Shown in pieces: positions 9,644-19,638 of a DNA stretch of 20,511 bases. The DNA is from Ichthyophonus hoferi (lineage: Eukaryota; Opisthokonta; Ichthyosporea; Ichthyophonida; Ichthyophonidae): positions 146,300 to 166,810 of the forward strand of contig NAOQ01000028.1 in assembly GCA_002751075.1 (NCBI GenBank). The letters run 5' to 3'. The translations under genes were made by a program, and so were the position numbers. Positions within the stretch are counted from its first letter, which is position 1, and every line of letters begins with the position of its first letter. The notes under the pieces were generated by a model, which was not told the DNA's origin, made no database searches, and saw only the letters and a list, made by a program, of their open reading frames with translations.

Positions 9644-10799
9644 ATGGTACGCCTAGGAGAGAGATATATCTGTTGAATCTGTTGTATCTAATTACTGTAT
9701 TTTGTTTAAGTAATCATCGCCTGTAGAATCTATTGAAGCATCCGATAATAAATACGCCAGATTTTCTTTGGCAATTTTTTCCGGGAGTTTAGGCTATTTT
9801 TTTGAGACTACTTTGGCATCTTGAATAAAGTTATTTTAAACATCACTGGACATGTACAGAAAATCTATATTTTTTTAGTGACGGAGGACATGGGACATGG
9901 GTAATCAAAAACACATTAACGTGGCTTCAAGGCGTCGATGCTTTTTATGTATAATTTAGTCAGCAATTTAATTTAAACTACGCGCAACCAACTACCATCG
10001 TGTTAGGACGTACTGGAAGGGAGGGGAAGGGGAAATTGAGGTTTGAGATGACATGTATTGATGGAATTATTTATCGACACAGGTGTTCAACCGCTTTGTA
10101 GAGGTCGGGCGTGTTGCCCTTGTAAACCACGGTGCTTCCGAAGGCAAGCTCGTCGTAATTGTCGACGTTCTTGATGAGAAGCGCGTAAGTAATTTCTCTT
10201 ACACTTTTATTAGGTTTGGTTTTTCATGAATGTGTATTTTATGATTATTGATTTATTGTAGTTGAATCGTAGCATTCTGTATCTCCGGTTGTATAGAGGA
10301 AACTCGATGGTGCTCTCGGTCATAAAGAAATGCAAGATGAATATAGGTGGTCTAGCATAGTTAGGTGTAACCCTGTCTGTGGGTTAATGCCTTGGAATTT
10401 ATACCTGACATTTATATTAGTTTAAGGTAATTATATTGTTTATATTTATCGTTTTGTTTTGTGATGTATATCACTAATGATGTTATGAATATTCAGGCCC
10501 TTGTTGATGGACCCGCTAGCGGTGTCAAGCGTCAGGTTCTTGCTATCAAGTACCTCTCCTTGACCGACTTCTCTGTGGATATTGTTCGCTCTACCCGTAG
10601 CGGCCATGTTAAGAAAGCCTTCGAGAAGGCCGAGGTCGCCAAGAAGTGGGAAACCACTGCCTGGGCTAAGACCCAGTCTACCCGCAAGGCTCGTGCCTCT
10701 CTGTCTGACTTCGACAGATTCAAGGTGATGGTTCTCCGCAGAAAGCGTAGCCTCATCATCAACCAGGCTGCCGCCCAGCTTAAGAGACAGAGCAATTAA
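9644..10799 (+). CDS. RPL14: 60S ribosomal protein L14 (eL14)
   Basis: Large-subunit ribosomal protein with an N-terminal SH3-like (KOW-type) fold. Exons are 9644-9646 (ATG only), 10083-10184 and 10497-10799, all joined in phase 0 with GT/AG ends, giving 135 residues. The start was chosen because exon 2 opens with [17 protein letters not shown], the family's second residue onward, and an ATG followed by GT sits just after a TOP-like CTCTCTTTCCC (9612-9623). Family blocks are [20 protein letters not shown] and, near the end, [17 protein letters not shown]. Length fits fungal L14 (138 in yeast); the Ala/Lys repeat tail of animal L14 is absent. It is divergent from RPL5, so joint control of two 60S proteins is likely. 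Intron 2 contains a candidate snoRNA. Confidence 0.95.
10272..10413 (+). ncRNA. Candidate H/ACA box snoRNA in RPL14 intron 2
   Basis: The tract fits hairpin - H box - hairpin - ACA in about 142 bases. Hairpin 1 is closed by GCATT (10272-10276) with AATGC (10329-10333). Its upper stem has base CCG (10285-10287) with CGG (10317-10319) and a GAG-GAAA-CTC tip. H box AGATGA (10335-10340) fits ANANNA. Hairpin 2 has a strong upper stem, 10363-10373 with 10381-10392 (11 pairs, one bulge), a short lower pairing AGGT/ACCT, and ACA at 10408-10410 followed by three bases. Stem-to-box spacing is 15 in both halves, as the class requires (14-16). Pocket 1 can pair with AUGA and AGAUAC flanking a U in 18S GAUGAUCAGAUACC; pocket 2 with CCA and AACUAUGC in CCAUAAACUAUGCC. 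The rRNA sequences are from memory. Structure is inferred by eye; hairpin 1's upper stem is imperfect. Confidence 0.6.
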
Positions 10800-13458
10800 A
10801 TGCGTGTATAATCTTGGTCCATAATAATGACTAACTTGTTTTTTATGTTTATTAATTTAAGGTTGAGCTTTGGTTTGTAATCTTAGTCTTATAATCTTAT
10901 GCATAAATATAATTTAAAAACAATTGTGTACTGTATTTTGAGTATTATGGGTTAAGTTTTTTAAGGGCTTGATTTTATAAAGGCGTTGTTGTATTAAATG
11001 GATGTATGATCTCTAACAATAGAAGCGAATGGAAATCATTAGAGTAATTGTGTTTTTATTTGGCAGTGGTAATGCACCTATTTTATTGAGGCTGTTGGTT
11101 TTTTTTATTTATTAATAAGTAATGTTATCTAGTGTTTCTCTTTTGAGTGATAATGGTAGACATGCAGATTTTGACTGGCTCAGTGTATGTAGGTCCACAT
11201 GAATATAATGCCTTATTCCGAACGTTCGAAAAGTTGTTTGCGAGATCACAAGGAGAGCTTAGAGAAAAGTTCTGGTTGAGATTTAATTTGTACATCGTTG
11301 AAGTGTGAATTCAACATGAGCTTGTCGTAAGTGAGTGTTAATTACAATTCTTACTGTATATCTTGAAATTGGTGTGGTGGTTTACCTCTCAATAGTGCTT
11401 TTAATTACACAGGGTCAATTTGTTGTGGATAAATTTATGGATTGTTTTTTGCAAATTAGTTTTGACCATAGGCCGTTATCAATGCAACTTAATAATTAAA
11501 ATTAAGTACGAACTGAAATGACACGACAGCCCTTAAATAGCTAGATAATATCACATTCCATGATATAAAGTAGTAGTATATGGTACAAAATAATTAGTAA
11601 ATTGGCTTTGATCAAAGTTTCCAGCTTGCTTGGATCTAACTTTAGTAGTATGTTAAGATATATCAAGTTATGTTATGGTATATAGGGTTGTACTATAATA
11701 TACTTAACAGCTAGGTGCTATCTCCTAATATATTGGCAACTAACCTAAGATAATATTGACAATCTATGTCATAAAGTGTTACCACCATTCATATACGTGG
11801 GATAGATTGTTAATAGTTTACATCATTGTTGGTATGTGATTAATTGATTGGCAATATCATGGAAGACAGATCTGACTATAATGGTTTCTTTTTCCAACTA
11901 TATAATTGGGAATCTGAAGTAAGTACCTAGTCCGTACTTTTTGATTATTATTGTTCTAGTTTAAATACCTTTATAATATATATATATTATGATAAACTGT
12001 GTAGAATTTATTAAACTATCTATCTTCTTTGTACTGTTATTTAGTAAATAAAACCTTAGAATACATTCATGTACACTACAAGTGTAAGTGATGATGTGTG
12101 CTACTATTTTAACTCATCTTCTCAATCCAAGAAGATTTTTTCTTTTATGATATTAGTATCAAATATAGTTACATATGCAACATAAACAAAGTAATAATGG
12201 CTATATTTATTTATTTATTTGATGCTGGGCTCTAAAGTAGTTTATATATAAAATGTTGTATTTAGAAAATCTAAAAAGGTTCTGTCTAAGACAGATTGGG
12301 AACCCTTGATTTTGTAGTGATAATGAATAAAGGCTATACAGTTGTTACAGTGACTAAAGTCGACAATTAATACTATGGCTCTATTAAATTAAAAAAAAAT
12401 GAGAGAATATTGATCGGTGTCTCCTAAAAAGGAATATGAATCTACATGAAAGGCCCGCTTGTATAAGGGCCAAAGTTAAATCCTTCATTGTAAACCAGCA
12501 TATGGAACTAATGTAAGACTTGCACTGTGTCAATTTTAGCCTGTGTAGTTACAATCTCACCAGTTATAAATGACAGCAACCATTGAAAACAGAAAATTAA
12601 ATGAAGGAAAAAGAACTTTATTCAGTATAACTTTAGAAAAACAAGAGATGATTCTTGCCACCAGACAGAATCCTTTCATGTTTTCTAAATAGACTCAACT
12701 ATATGTTGATTGATAAGTGTATAATTGCAACATCAACCATACTAATGAAAATTATTGTTACTGGTCTAAGCTATTTCAGCTGATAATAATCTGATTGTTT
12801 AATAATTAGCTAATCCCAGTTGAATCATTAGAGGAGAAAAAGTTATTTTTATTTAACTGGTACACATGTAATGACAAAATGTTCAACATCATTAATAGGA
12901 TGCACACGTTAAAAATTGAAACATAATAATATCAGCGTTTATTAATAAATAACTATGTTGAGCCACTTGTTTTGCAAGTCATTCTTAATGTTGCCTGTTT
13001 AAAAAGAACTTCTACCTCAAACTTAATCAATAAATTGTTAGAATCTAAACTTTTCACTTTACTTGGATGAATTATTTTTTATTTGTTGTTATTGAATTTG
13101 TATATTGTGATATGGAGAAAATATTCTTTTCCATTTAATTTAAGAGGAAGTTTTTGACAATTATTATTTTTGCCGGTCAATAAATTAGCATTAAACATTG
13201 CCAAGTCAACTAGTCTATAGAATAATTTTTCAATGTTAATTATTTGAGAGGCAAATGGACGTTTGCCCAAACGCCTGTTAGTTTTTTTAATTTCAGTAGG
13301 ACTAATGGAATCAGGAACAATACTTTTAATGCAAGAATACGCATATATAATCGTTTCTAAACAATACTAAAGTTACTTTTTCAATCATACCAAAGTATGT
13401 TTTACACTTGTTAAGAGATTATTCTCCAGACTATACTTAAGTAATATTTTTATTAGTA
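10800..13458. other. RPL14 3' flank and AT-rich spacer
   Basis: No gene recognised. The first 200 bases are the probable RPL14 3' UTR; no AATAAA is seen, only variants such as ATTAAA near 10993. Later sequence is AT-rich with long A and T runs. A short perfect-stem hairpin GGCCC/GGGCC lies at about 12451-12472. The stretch near 12540-12590 resembles that at 4965-5025. These look like old dispersed repeats. Confidence 0.4.
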
Positions 13459-13547
13459 TTATGTTTTTTTGATTCTCAAGTGATAAGAGATATATCAACC
13501 AGATACTTCACTAGAAGGCCAACTAGTCAAATCTGGTGTTATTGAAT
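13459..13547 (+). repeat. Three-copy dispersed block, copy B
   Basis: Shares ATTATGTTTTT, CCAGATACTTCACTAGAAGG and CCAACTAGT with copies A (5603-5704, minus) and C (16615-16715). It is more diverged than the A/C pair. The shared frame reads QPDTSLEGQLVKSG here and stays open well past the block. Confidence 0.55.
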
Positions 13548-13744
13548 CATTAAAGGATGGCTGTATAATTGCAATTTACAATTACACTGATTTAGCCAAT
13601 GATTATTTCAATTATTGCAAGTTACACGTGTCACATACCATCAACATTATTTTCTATGTCATTGACGGTTTGACGGCTTTGAACATAGTATTTTATGCTC
13701 CAAATGTCATAATCTTGGTTGAACCTTACATGTTAATTTTTTGA
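13487..13744 (+). CDS. Unidentified open frame, probable coding remnant
   Basis: Eighty-five sense codons are bounded by stops at 13484-13486 and 13742-13744 in DNA of about 30% GC, where stops are expected roughly every 12 codons. The only ATG is near the end, so this would be an internal exon or a remnant rather than a whole gene. It begins EIYQPDTSLEGQLV, the segment conserved in the three-copy block. It continues with SLKDGCIIAIYNYTDLANDY and a hydrophobic end (ALNIVFYAPNVIILVEPYML). I do not recognise the family; a transposable-element protein is the simplest explanation. No acceptor or donor was assigned. Confidence 0.3.
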   Translation, partial: EIYQPDTSLEGQLVKSGVIESLKDGCIIAIYNYTDLANDYFNYCKLHVSHTINIIFYVIDGLTALNIVFYAPNVIILVEPYMLIF

Positions 13745-14540
13745 ACCATGCAGACTGACTTCTTAATTAGTATTAGCACCCAAGATAATGGCGCCAACCA
13801 GATACACACTGGCTGGTCAAATATCTCAGTCTCTTAGTCCCGTTCTAAACTTTACAGGTTTCTGAGCCAGTAGAATCTTTGCTAATACGCTCTAAAAGGG
13901 ACACTGTCTATTACATGCTCAAGACTCTCATTATTGGATATTAGATATTGTGACACATGATAAGAAGTTGAAAGTGTCTCTGAACTCAGAGTAATTGCAT
14001 GAACTGTAAGCAGAACACACAAGAGCTTTAACTTAGATGAATTAGTAGTAGATAAAAATATCTTGTTAACTAGAACCGAGTACAACAGACACCAATTTTA
14101 TTTGCAATACACATTAAGGGTTATCAAGCCTTTAAAGGGATAAACACATGCCTTTTTTATGTTAAAAAATATACTGTAACTATGTTGCAAATTGGCGATG
14201 TCATAAGCTAATTTAATTTTTTTTCTTATAGTAGGCTACTGATGGATATAATACTAATAATAATAATAATAATAATTGTGGTCACTGCTGTAGAGTTAAT
14301 TATATTACAGAGTAGATTAAATTATATAAGATTATCATGTAAAATAACATCACTTGCAATGCCACATGCAGATAAAGCATTTTAAAATATCATGCCTGGA
14401 AGTGTTGATTGAATTCAATATATATACATTAAAAAACGTTTGTTTCTTAACATATTATCCAATCATTAAGTGATGTTCTAATTTATTATAATGAACCTTT
14501 AATCTAAATTGCCGCATCTTCATTTGTTTTGCGTAATGTT
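13745..14540. other. AT-rich spacer
   Basis: No gene recognised. CAACCAGATACACACTGGCT near 13797 weakly resembles the start of copy B. A short AAT-repeat run lies at about 14256-14277. Confidence 0.35.
14256..14277 (+). repeat. AAT microsatellite
   Basis: About seven tandem AAT units. Confidence 0.7.
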
Positions 14541-14735
14541 ATAAATTGCATTCTCGATTGGTTCATCAAGCATCTGAGTGCCATACTGATTAATTAAATT
14601 TCCCAGAGAAGATATATTATTGGTTCATAATAACATACTGTTTTCTCATTAGACGGTAATTAAATATGCATCAAATAAGCAGCAGATGGGCTTTCTGTTA
14701 TTGTTTTTACAACAATATATAATAATTAGATTAGT
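14541..14735 (+). repeat. Direct repeat pair, copy 1
   Basis: Shares with 15152-15330, in the same order: ATTGGTTCA/ATTGGCTCA, CAAGCA, AGTGCCAT, TTAATTAAAT/TTAAGTAAAT, CAGAGAAGATAT/CAGAGGAGATAT, ATTGGTT, CTCATTA, and an AT-rich end with ACAATATA. No long open frame and no clear terminal repeats were seen, so a small non-autonomous element or an old segmental duplication are both possible. Confidence 0.6.
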
Positions 14736-15151
14736 TTATTATTTATTAGCCAATACATTGTATTGGTCGCCAAAGTGGTTCCACGTGTGCCTTTTGACCA
14801 CACCTATTTTCTGCCAAGCCAATGTTCGACTACTATTATTACCTAGTTTGGGAATAAATGTTGTTATTTATTTCAATTACGTAATATCGGTTTCCCCTCC
14901 CCCACCTACATTGTCATAATAATGCAATAAAATTTACGATTATTTTAAGTTTATAATATGTTGATTAGTAATGAATATATTTTAAAGATGCATGTTCTAG
15001 TTGTCATGCAATTTCACCAATCTACAGAAAAAAATATATATATTTCAATAAAATGTCATGTCGACGTCTTTGCCATTAAAAATTCAAATACTTAGATGAC
15101 TATACTAATATTGTTATGAACATATGAGCACGTGCATCTTACATATGGATT

Positions 15152-15330
15152 ATAACATTTCTATTGGCTCACCAAGCACCCAAGTGCCATAATAATTAAG
15201 TAAATCTCACAGAGGAGATATTGTATTGGTTGATAGCAGTACACTCATTAAATGGCAATAAAATTTGTATGAAATAAATGGCAGATAAGTTCTTTACTTA
15301 ATATTTCTACAGCACAATATAAAATAAACA
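15152..15330 (+). repeat. Direct repeat pair, copy 2
   Basis: Second member of the pair with 14541-14735. It is diverged by many substitutions and small indels and lies about 610 bases downstream. Sequence between the copies (14736-15151) is AT-rich with several CCAAT/ATTGG pentamers and no recognised gene. Confidence 0.6.
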
Positions 15331-15533
15331 TAATAGGTAATTCTTTATCAATACACCTATTACCTATAAAGCTAGGGGTAGATTATTATTATTTATTAAT
15401 TTGGACATAGTTGTTTCTCTCAATTATATTATATGGGTTCTCTCACAAGTTTAATTTAAGCTTATTCAATATATAACGAGTGTACTCCTAGACATGCATT
15501 TATACTTCATAACAAGATAAGAGTAACACTCTT

Positions 15534-15670
15534 TTCAGATTTATCACAGTCTTGTTTTTCCACCACCTCATTCTCTCTCTTTTATTTTTTTTTATTTTAT
15601 ACATTTTTTTATTCTTTTCTTTTACCCATCTTTCCATCTATTTGTGTTTTTCTGTACTTTATCCCTTTCA
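15534..15670 (+). other. Long polypyrimidine tract ending in CAG
   Basis: About 135 bases of nearly unbroken T/C sequence run to TATCCCTTTCAG, like a very strong 3' splice acceptor. The next bases, read from 15673, are open for 27 codons (DRRTCGKLAYPCPIYSVC onward, four Cys in all) before a TAG. No partner exon was identified, so the exon is only a possibility. Confidence 0.35.
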
Positions 15671-15759
15671 GTTGATAGAAGGACATGTGGGAAGTTAGCC
15701 TATCCATGTCCCATCTATTCAGTCTGCCACAACACCAAGAAAGGACCCATATGTTAGTG

Positions 15760-16142
15760 TTTTGTGGAAAAAGTGTGTATAATCACGTGTTGGTATGTTC
15801 ATTTTTAAGCCTTTGTACATTGCTTGAACTTAATATGTTCACGGCTGACCATTTCTCCTTACAATTATTGACACCTTGTAGGTTTTAAATATGTAATGCA
15901 AGTATAATGTAAGTATAATTGTCTCGTTTTATTAGGAAAAGAATCTGACTCAGATCAAATTAAATCGGGTGGGTGATATGTAGGGTCAAAGCTTCTTTGC
16001 TTGTATGAGGCAAGTTCTTGTAATTGTATTCAGTATGCTAAACTGCAATCATGGCATCTTCTACTGAATTTATACCAACCCTTACTCTTTCTTAAATTGT
16101 CAGTATCAATGGAGATATACTCCTTGTTAATGTCTATGATAA
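15760..16142. other. Spacer between polypyrimidine tract and inverted repeat
   Basis: No gene recognised. ATTCAGTATGCTAAACTGCA followed by ATCATGGCAT (about 16029-16058) resembles a stretch near 6100-6120. Confidence 0.35.
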
Positions 16143-16318
16143 CTATGATAGTAGGAATGTGCATATGCTGTGAATAAAGATATACTAATATTTGTTGTTC
16201 TTGCTCTTTCTTCTGTTCTTTTGCCTCTCGTTTAGGCTTTCTTTTGTTCTGTTCATAGTTTCTTTTAGCAAAAGTAATTTTTTTAATTTTTTGATCAGTT
16301 ACTTGCCAATAGATTTAT
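16143..16318 (+). repeat. Large inverted repeat, left arm
   Basis: Reverse complement of 16384-16557 with about nine mismatches in the best 128 bases, most of them C/T or A/G transitions; similarity weakens near the spacer. The arms are separated by about 65 bases. Confidence 0.85.
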
Positions 16319-16383
16319 TTTATTTATGTTCTTTACAGTTTTGGACATGTAAATGACTAGCTATAAAGAAGTATCAATAAACA

Positions 16384-16557
16384 AAATCTATTGGCAAGTA
16401 TCTGATCAAAGATAAAGAAAAAATCTATTGCTAAAAGAGACTATGAACAGAACAAAAGAAAGCCTAAACAAGAGGCAAAAGGACAGAGGAAAGAGCAAGA
16501 ACAACAAATGTTAGTATATCTTTATTCACAACATATGCATATTCCTACTATCACAGG
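16384..16557 (+). repeat. Large inverted repeat, right arm
   Basis: Pairs with 16143-16318. This arm keeps an open, highly charged frame on the plus strand (NKRKPKQEAKGQRKEQEQQM, then LVYLYSQHMHIPTITGAK and a stop) and runs directly toward copy C of the three-copy block. It may therefore be the original orientation, with the left arm an inverted duplicate of part of the element. A transcript across both arms would fold into a long hairpin. Confidence 0.85.
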
Positions 16558-16614
16558 TGCCAAATAGTTATATAAAAAAGTTATATTATGAAATTCTATA
16601 TATGTTTGTATGTA

Positions 16615-16715
16615 TTCAAATTATGTTTATAGTTTTTAAGGAAGTTGAGGTATATAATCCAGATACTTTACTTGAAGGCCAACTAGTTGAGTTTAGTATT
16701 GCTTCTTCCAAGATT
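16615..16715 (+). repeat. Three-copy dispersed block, copy C
   Basis: Best-preserved copy. The shared frame reads FKEVEVYNPDTLLEGQLVEF, continues SIASSKIHDIIIVYPQ and stops at 16743-16745. Compare FKEAKVYNPDTLLVGQLVKP in copy A. It lies directly after the right arm of the inverted repeat. Confidence 0.6.
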
Positions 16716-16745
16716 CATGATATCATTATTGTATACCCACAGTAA

Positions 16746-17284
16746 CACTTAGATTGTAGTTACTATATTTATATTACATTACATAAAAAGTTAAAGTTTT
16801 CTATATCTTTGAATCAACAACGTGAGATTGAGGAGGAGTTATCAAGAGATTTAGCTTGTAGTTTACCTGACAACAATTCACAAATGGAACTCAGTAACAT
16901 CAATATTAGTTTTTTTCTTCAATAGTTTCTATATAGAATACAATACATATGGACCTGAGTATTAAACAATCTAGACACATTAGATTGACTAGTGTATCCA
17001 AATAATGGCAGGTTAGCCAATATAGCATCATGGAGTTTTTTTTTAATACCCTATCAGTTTTTAATATATGCAATTTCATTATACTTTTTACTTAGTTAGC
17101 CACATATCAAGAATTCAGAACTGAATTCCGAACTATAATTCAGTTTCTCTCTAAACCTTGTATAAGTTTTCCAGTGATGTGAACGATTGGAGGAAGTCAG
17201 AGGGAAAACACCAAGAGTGGGATTCCTACTCCTCTGATGATCAATCTGGCTATTCACATCCATATCAACCAGCTATGTAATTGT
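16746..17284. other. AT-rich spacer
   Basis: No gene recognised. It may continue the decayed element that begins at 16384, but nothing beyond AT-rich sequence could be supported. Confidence 0.3.
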
Positions 17285-17359
17285 ATTAGTATAGGGTACA
17301 AGTGAATATATTAGTATAGGATATAAGTGAATGTATTAGTTTAGGTTATATGTAAATAT
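17285..17359 (+). repeat. Three tandem 25-bp units
   Basis: Three adjacent 25-base units that begin ATTAGTATAGG or ATTAGTTTAGG and end GTGAATAT, GTGAATGT or GTAAATAT. Confidence 0.8.
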
Positions 17360-19490
17360 ATCATAATATCAAATCATATAAACAAGTTAAAAACATACTA
17401 GTGACTTTCATTTACAAACTAGCCTAGCCTATGATCAAAGACACATGTTTGACTAAATAGAAATATTTATATACGAATATATTTATGAGTATGTAAGCAT
17501 ATCTATATCAACACAACCCTCCTATATAGGAGAGTCACCCTGATTTATTTATAGATTGATACATCAATATAACCATAGATAGCAATGTCTGATTGGATGA
17601 CTATATAATTATCTTTTTATAGGGTGGAAATTTCCATTGCTTGGCAAGCTTCCAATATATCATTTTTTTTTGGTATTAATGTATTTTTATTCTACTACAT
17701 ATGTGCCCTTCCCGGTATCTTGATGAAGTGAAGCCCTACTGCCATGCACATTTAAGGCATAGATTCTGGATCTCAGCAATCATTCAAAGTATTTTCTTCC
17801 TGGCTTGGGATTTAGCAGTTACCTACATTGGCGTTCACCTTAATAAATTTTATATTTATTTTTCAGTATCCCAGAATACTTTTTTGCAGGTCTCTTGTAG
17901 TGTGGCCAGCATATTATTTCTTTAGGTTGTTGATAAACCTCTTATGTGCCCTAATATCTGACGAAAAGTATATTGATAACTCTCAAATCATATCTTGTCA
18001 TATCCTATCATATGCAGCATTATACTAAGAACCACGATTAGAACTAATGATAAATGGTTCTGAGAATGTTATAAATGATTAAGCACCAATGGCTAAGATA
18101 TAATAATGTAATGGTAATTATATAGAATTGCAGTGCATGGGAATGCAATAAAGATCTACAATACAATTAGTTAATAAAATAGACAATTCATACATGACGC
18201 CACTGAAATCAACTATCTACATTAAGAGAATCTACCATTGAGATCAAATCACGAATATGGAAATAATGTGGCCACGGATTAATCTGAACAAAATAGTATT
18301 ATACTGCTTAATTATAACCCTCGGAAGTATAATATATTTTAAAAAGACATTCAATATTATATATATATATTTGAAATTTGAAGGCACAGAAATTTCCATG
18401 TTTAACAAATTCATTGAGAGTTCCATTGTTGACAATTATAATATAAACCTATTGAGAAATGCAGTCATAGTTCCATGGTAGAGGAGACTGCTTCCTATAT
18501 TTATTACTAGAAATAATATTTCTAGTTAATTAGAACTACCATGTAGGTATAGTTGTTTGACTGCCTTATGGTGGACTACAGTGCCACAAATTAACAAAGA
18601 GATAAATTATATTTTATTTAATATTATACATCTACATCTGAAGTCATGCAAAACAGAGGCCTGTTTACCATATATATATATATATACAATGTTTCCATCA
18701 CTCTAAGACTCAAGTTACTATATTAATATTAGGTATAGTGGTCTAAGTACCTAACAGATCTCTATATCCATTGGTCCCACATCATGTATCATGGCTGTTG
18801 AAACAGTAAAAATATAGAGTAAACATACCCTCACTATATCTTAAGCCATTACTCTGCCAATGATGCATACCAAGTGGTGTAAATACAACTAGACACCCCA
18901 TCTCAATCACACAGTGATTAACTTATATCATTTTAAATATGTGATGCAGTGAGACTGAATTCAGATCAAACCGTATACCTAATAAAGTATATAGTAATTA
19001 ATATCAATCTGAATCCTTACTATGTAGGTTTAATAGATAATTTCTCTATTGTCGTATGTTAGCTAAATAGAATATATTTTATATCCTAATGCAGGTAATT
19101 TATTAATTAAAGACTTACTGTAATATTATAAATATTCCAACACTCAAGAGGATTTATTACCTCACACAGACTTGCCCACAGCATTAATAATGGAGTAATG
19201 CAGAACATAGGCTCCATTGCTCTGTTGGAATGGCAATGTATGTCAATAATTACATACATCACCTCACTTGGATATGACTTGCATGAGAAGAATGGGCCAA
19301 TACAGTCGTAAACAGAGGAGAAAAAAGGGTGTGCTATCATACACATACACGCATATATATAATTATATAATTATATATAGTACCAATTTAGTTTTTACAA
19401 GGAAGTTCATTCAAATTAGTATTTATGGAAATATCAATTAAATAATATATAGTAATTGTAATAACAAAATAACAATAACAATGATAATGA

Positions 19491-19491
<1 letters not shown>
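17360..19491. other. AT-rich spacer with one or two possible coding islands
   Basis: No gene could be named. At 17701-17845 base composition becomes coding-like and the plus strand reads MCPSRYLDEVKPYCHAHLRH, then a hydrophobic stretch (FWISAIIQSIFFLAWDLAVT). At 19140-19330 a GC-richer island is open on the minus strand (SEVMYVIIDIHCHSNRAMEP). Neither matches a family I know. Short palindromes occur at 18506-18526 (ACTAGAAAT, 3-base loop, ATTTCTAGT) and about 19358-19378. Confidence 0.35.

Positions 19492-19554
<63 letters not shown>
19492..19554 (+). repeat. AAT microsatellite, about 21 units
   Basis: Uninterrupted AAT tandem array of about 63 bases, flanked by imperfect AAC/AAT units upstream from about 19460. 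It lies just downstream of the protease exons on the other strand. Confidence 0.95.
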
Positions 19555-19555
<1 letters not shown>

Positions 19556-19638
19556 GCAATAATATACTAATATACGTATTCATAGCAAATACAAAATACG
19601 CTTCCAATTTTAGTTCTATAGTCAGCTTCAACCTTTAC

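Noticed and set aside
9647-10082. snoRNA in RPL14 intron 1
   Set aside because: A small hairpin (GCCAGA/TTTGGC near 9757) is present, but no box sequences at the required spacing.
10532-10795. Minus-strand frame opposite RPL14 exon 3
   Set aside because: Shadow of the RPL14 coding exon with no protein-like features.
19107-19346. 79-codon minus-strand frame downstream of the USP exons
   Set aside because: It does not contain the AYVLFY-type end expected for a USP and matches no family; mentioned only as a possible island.
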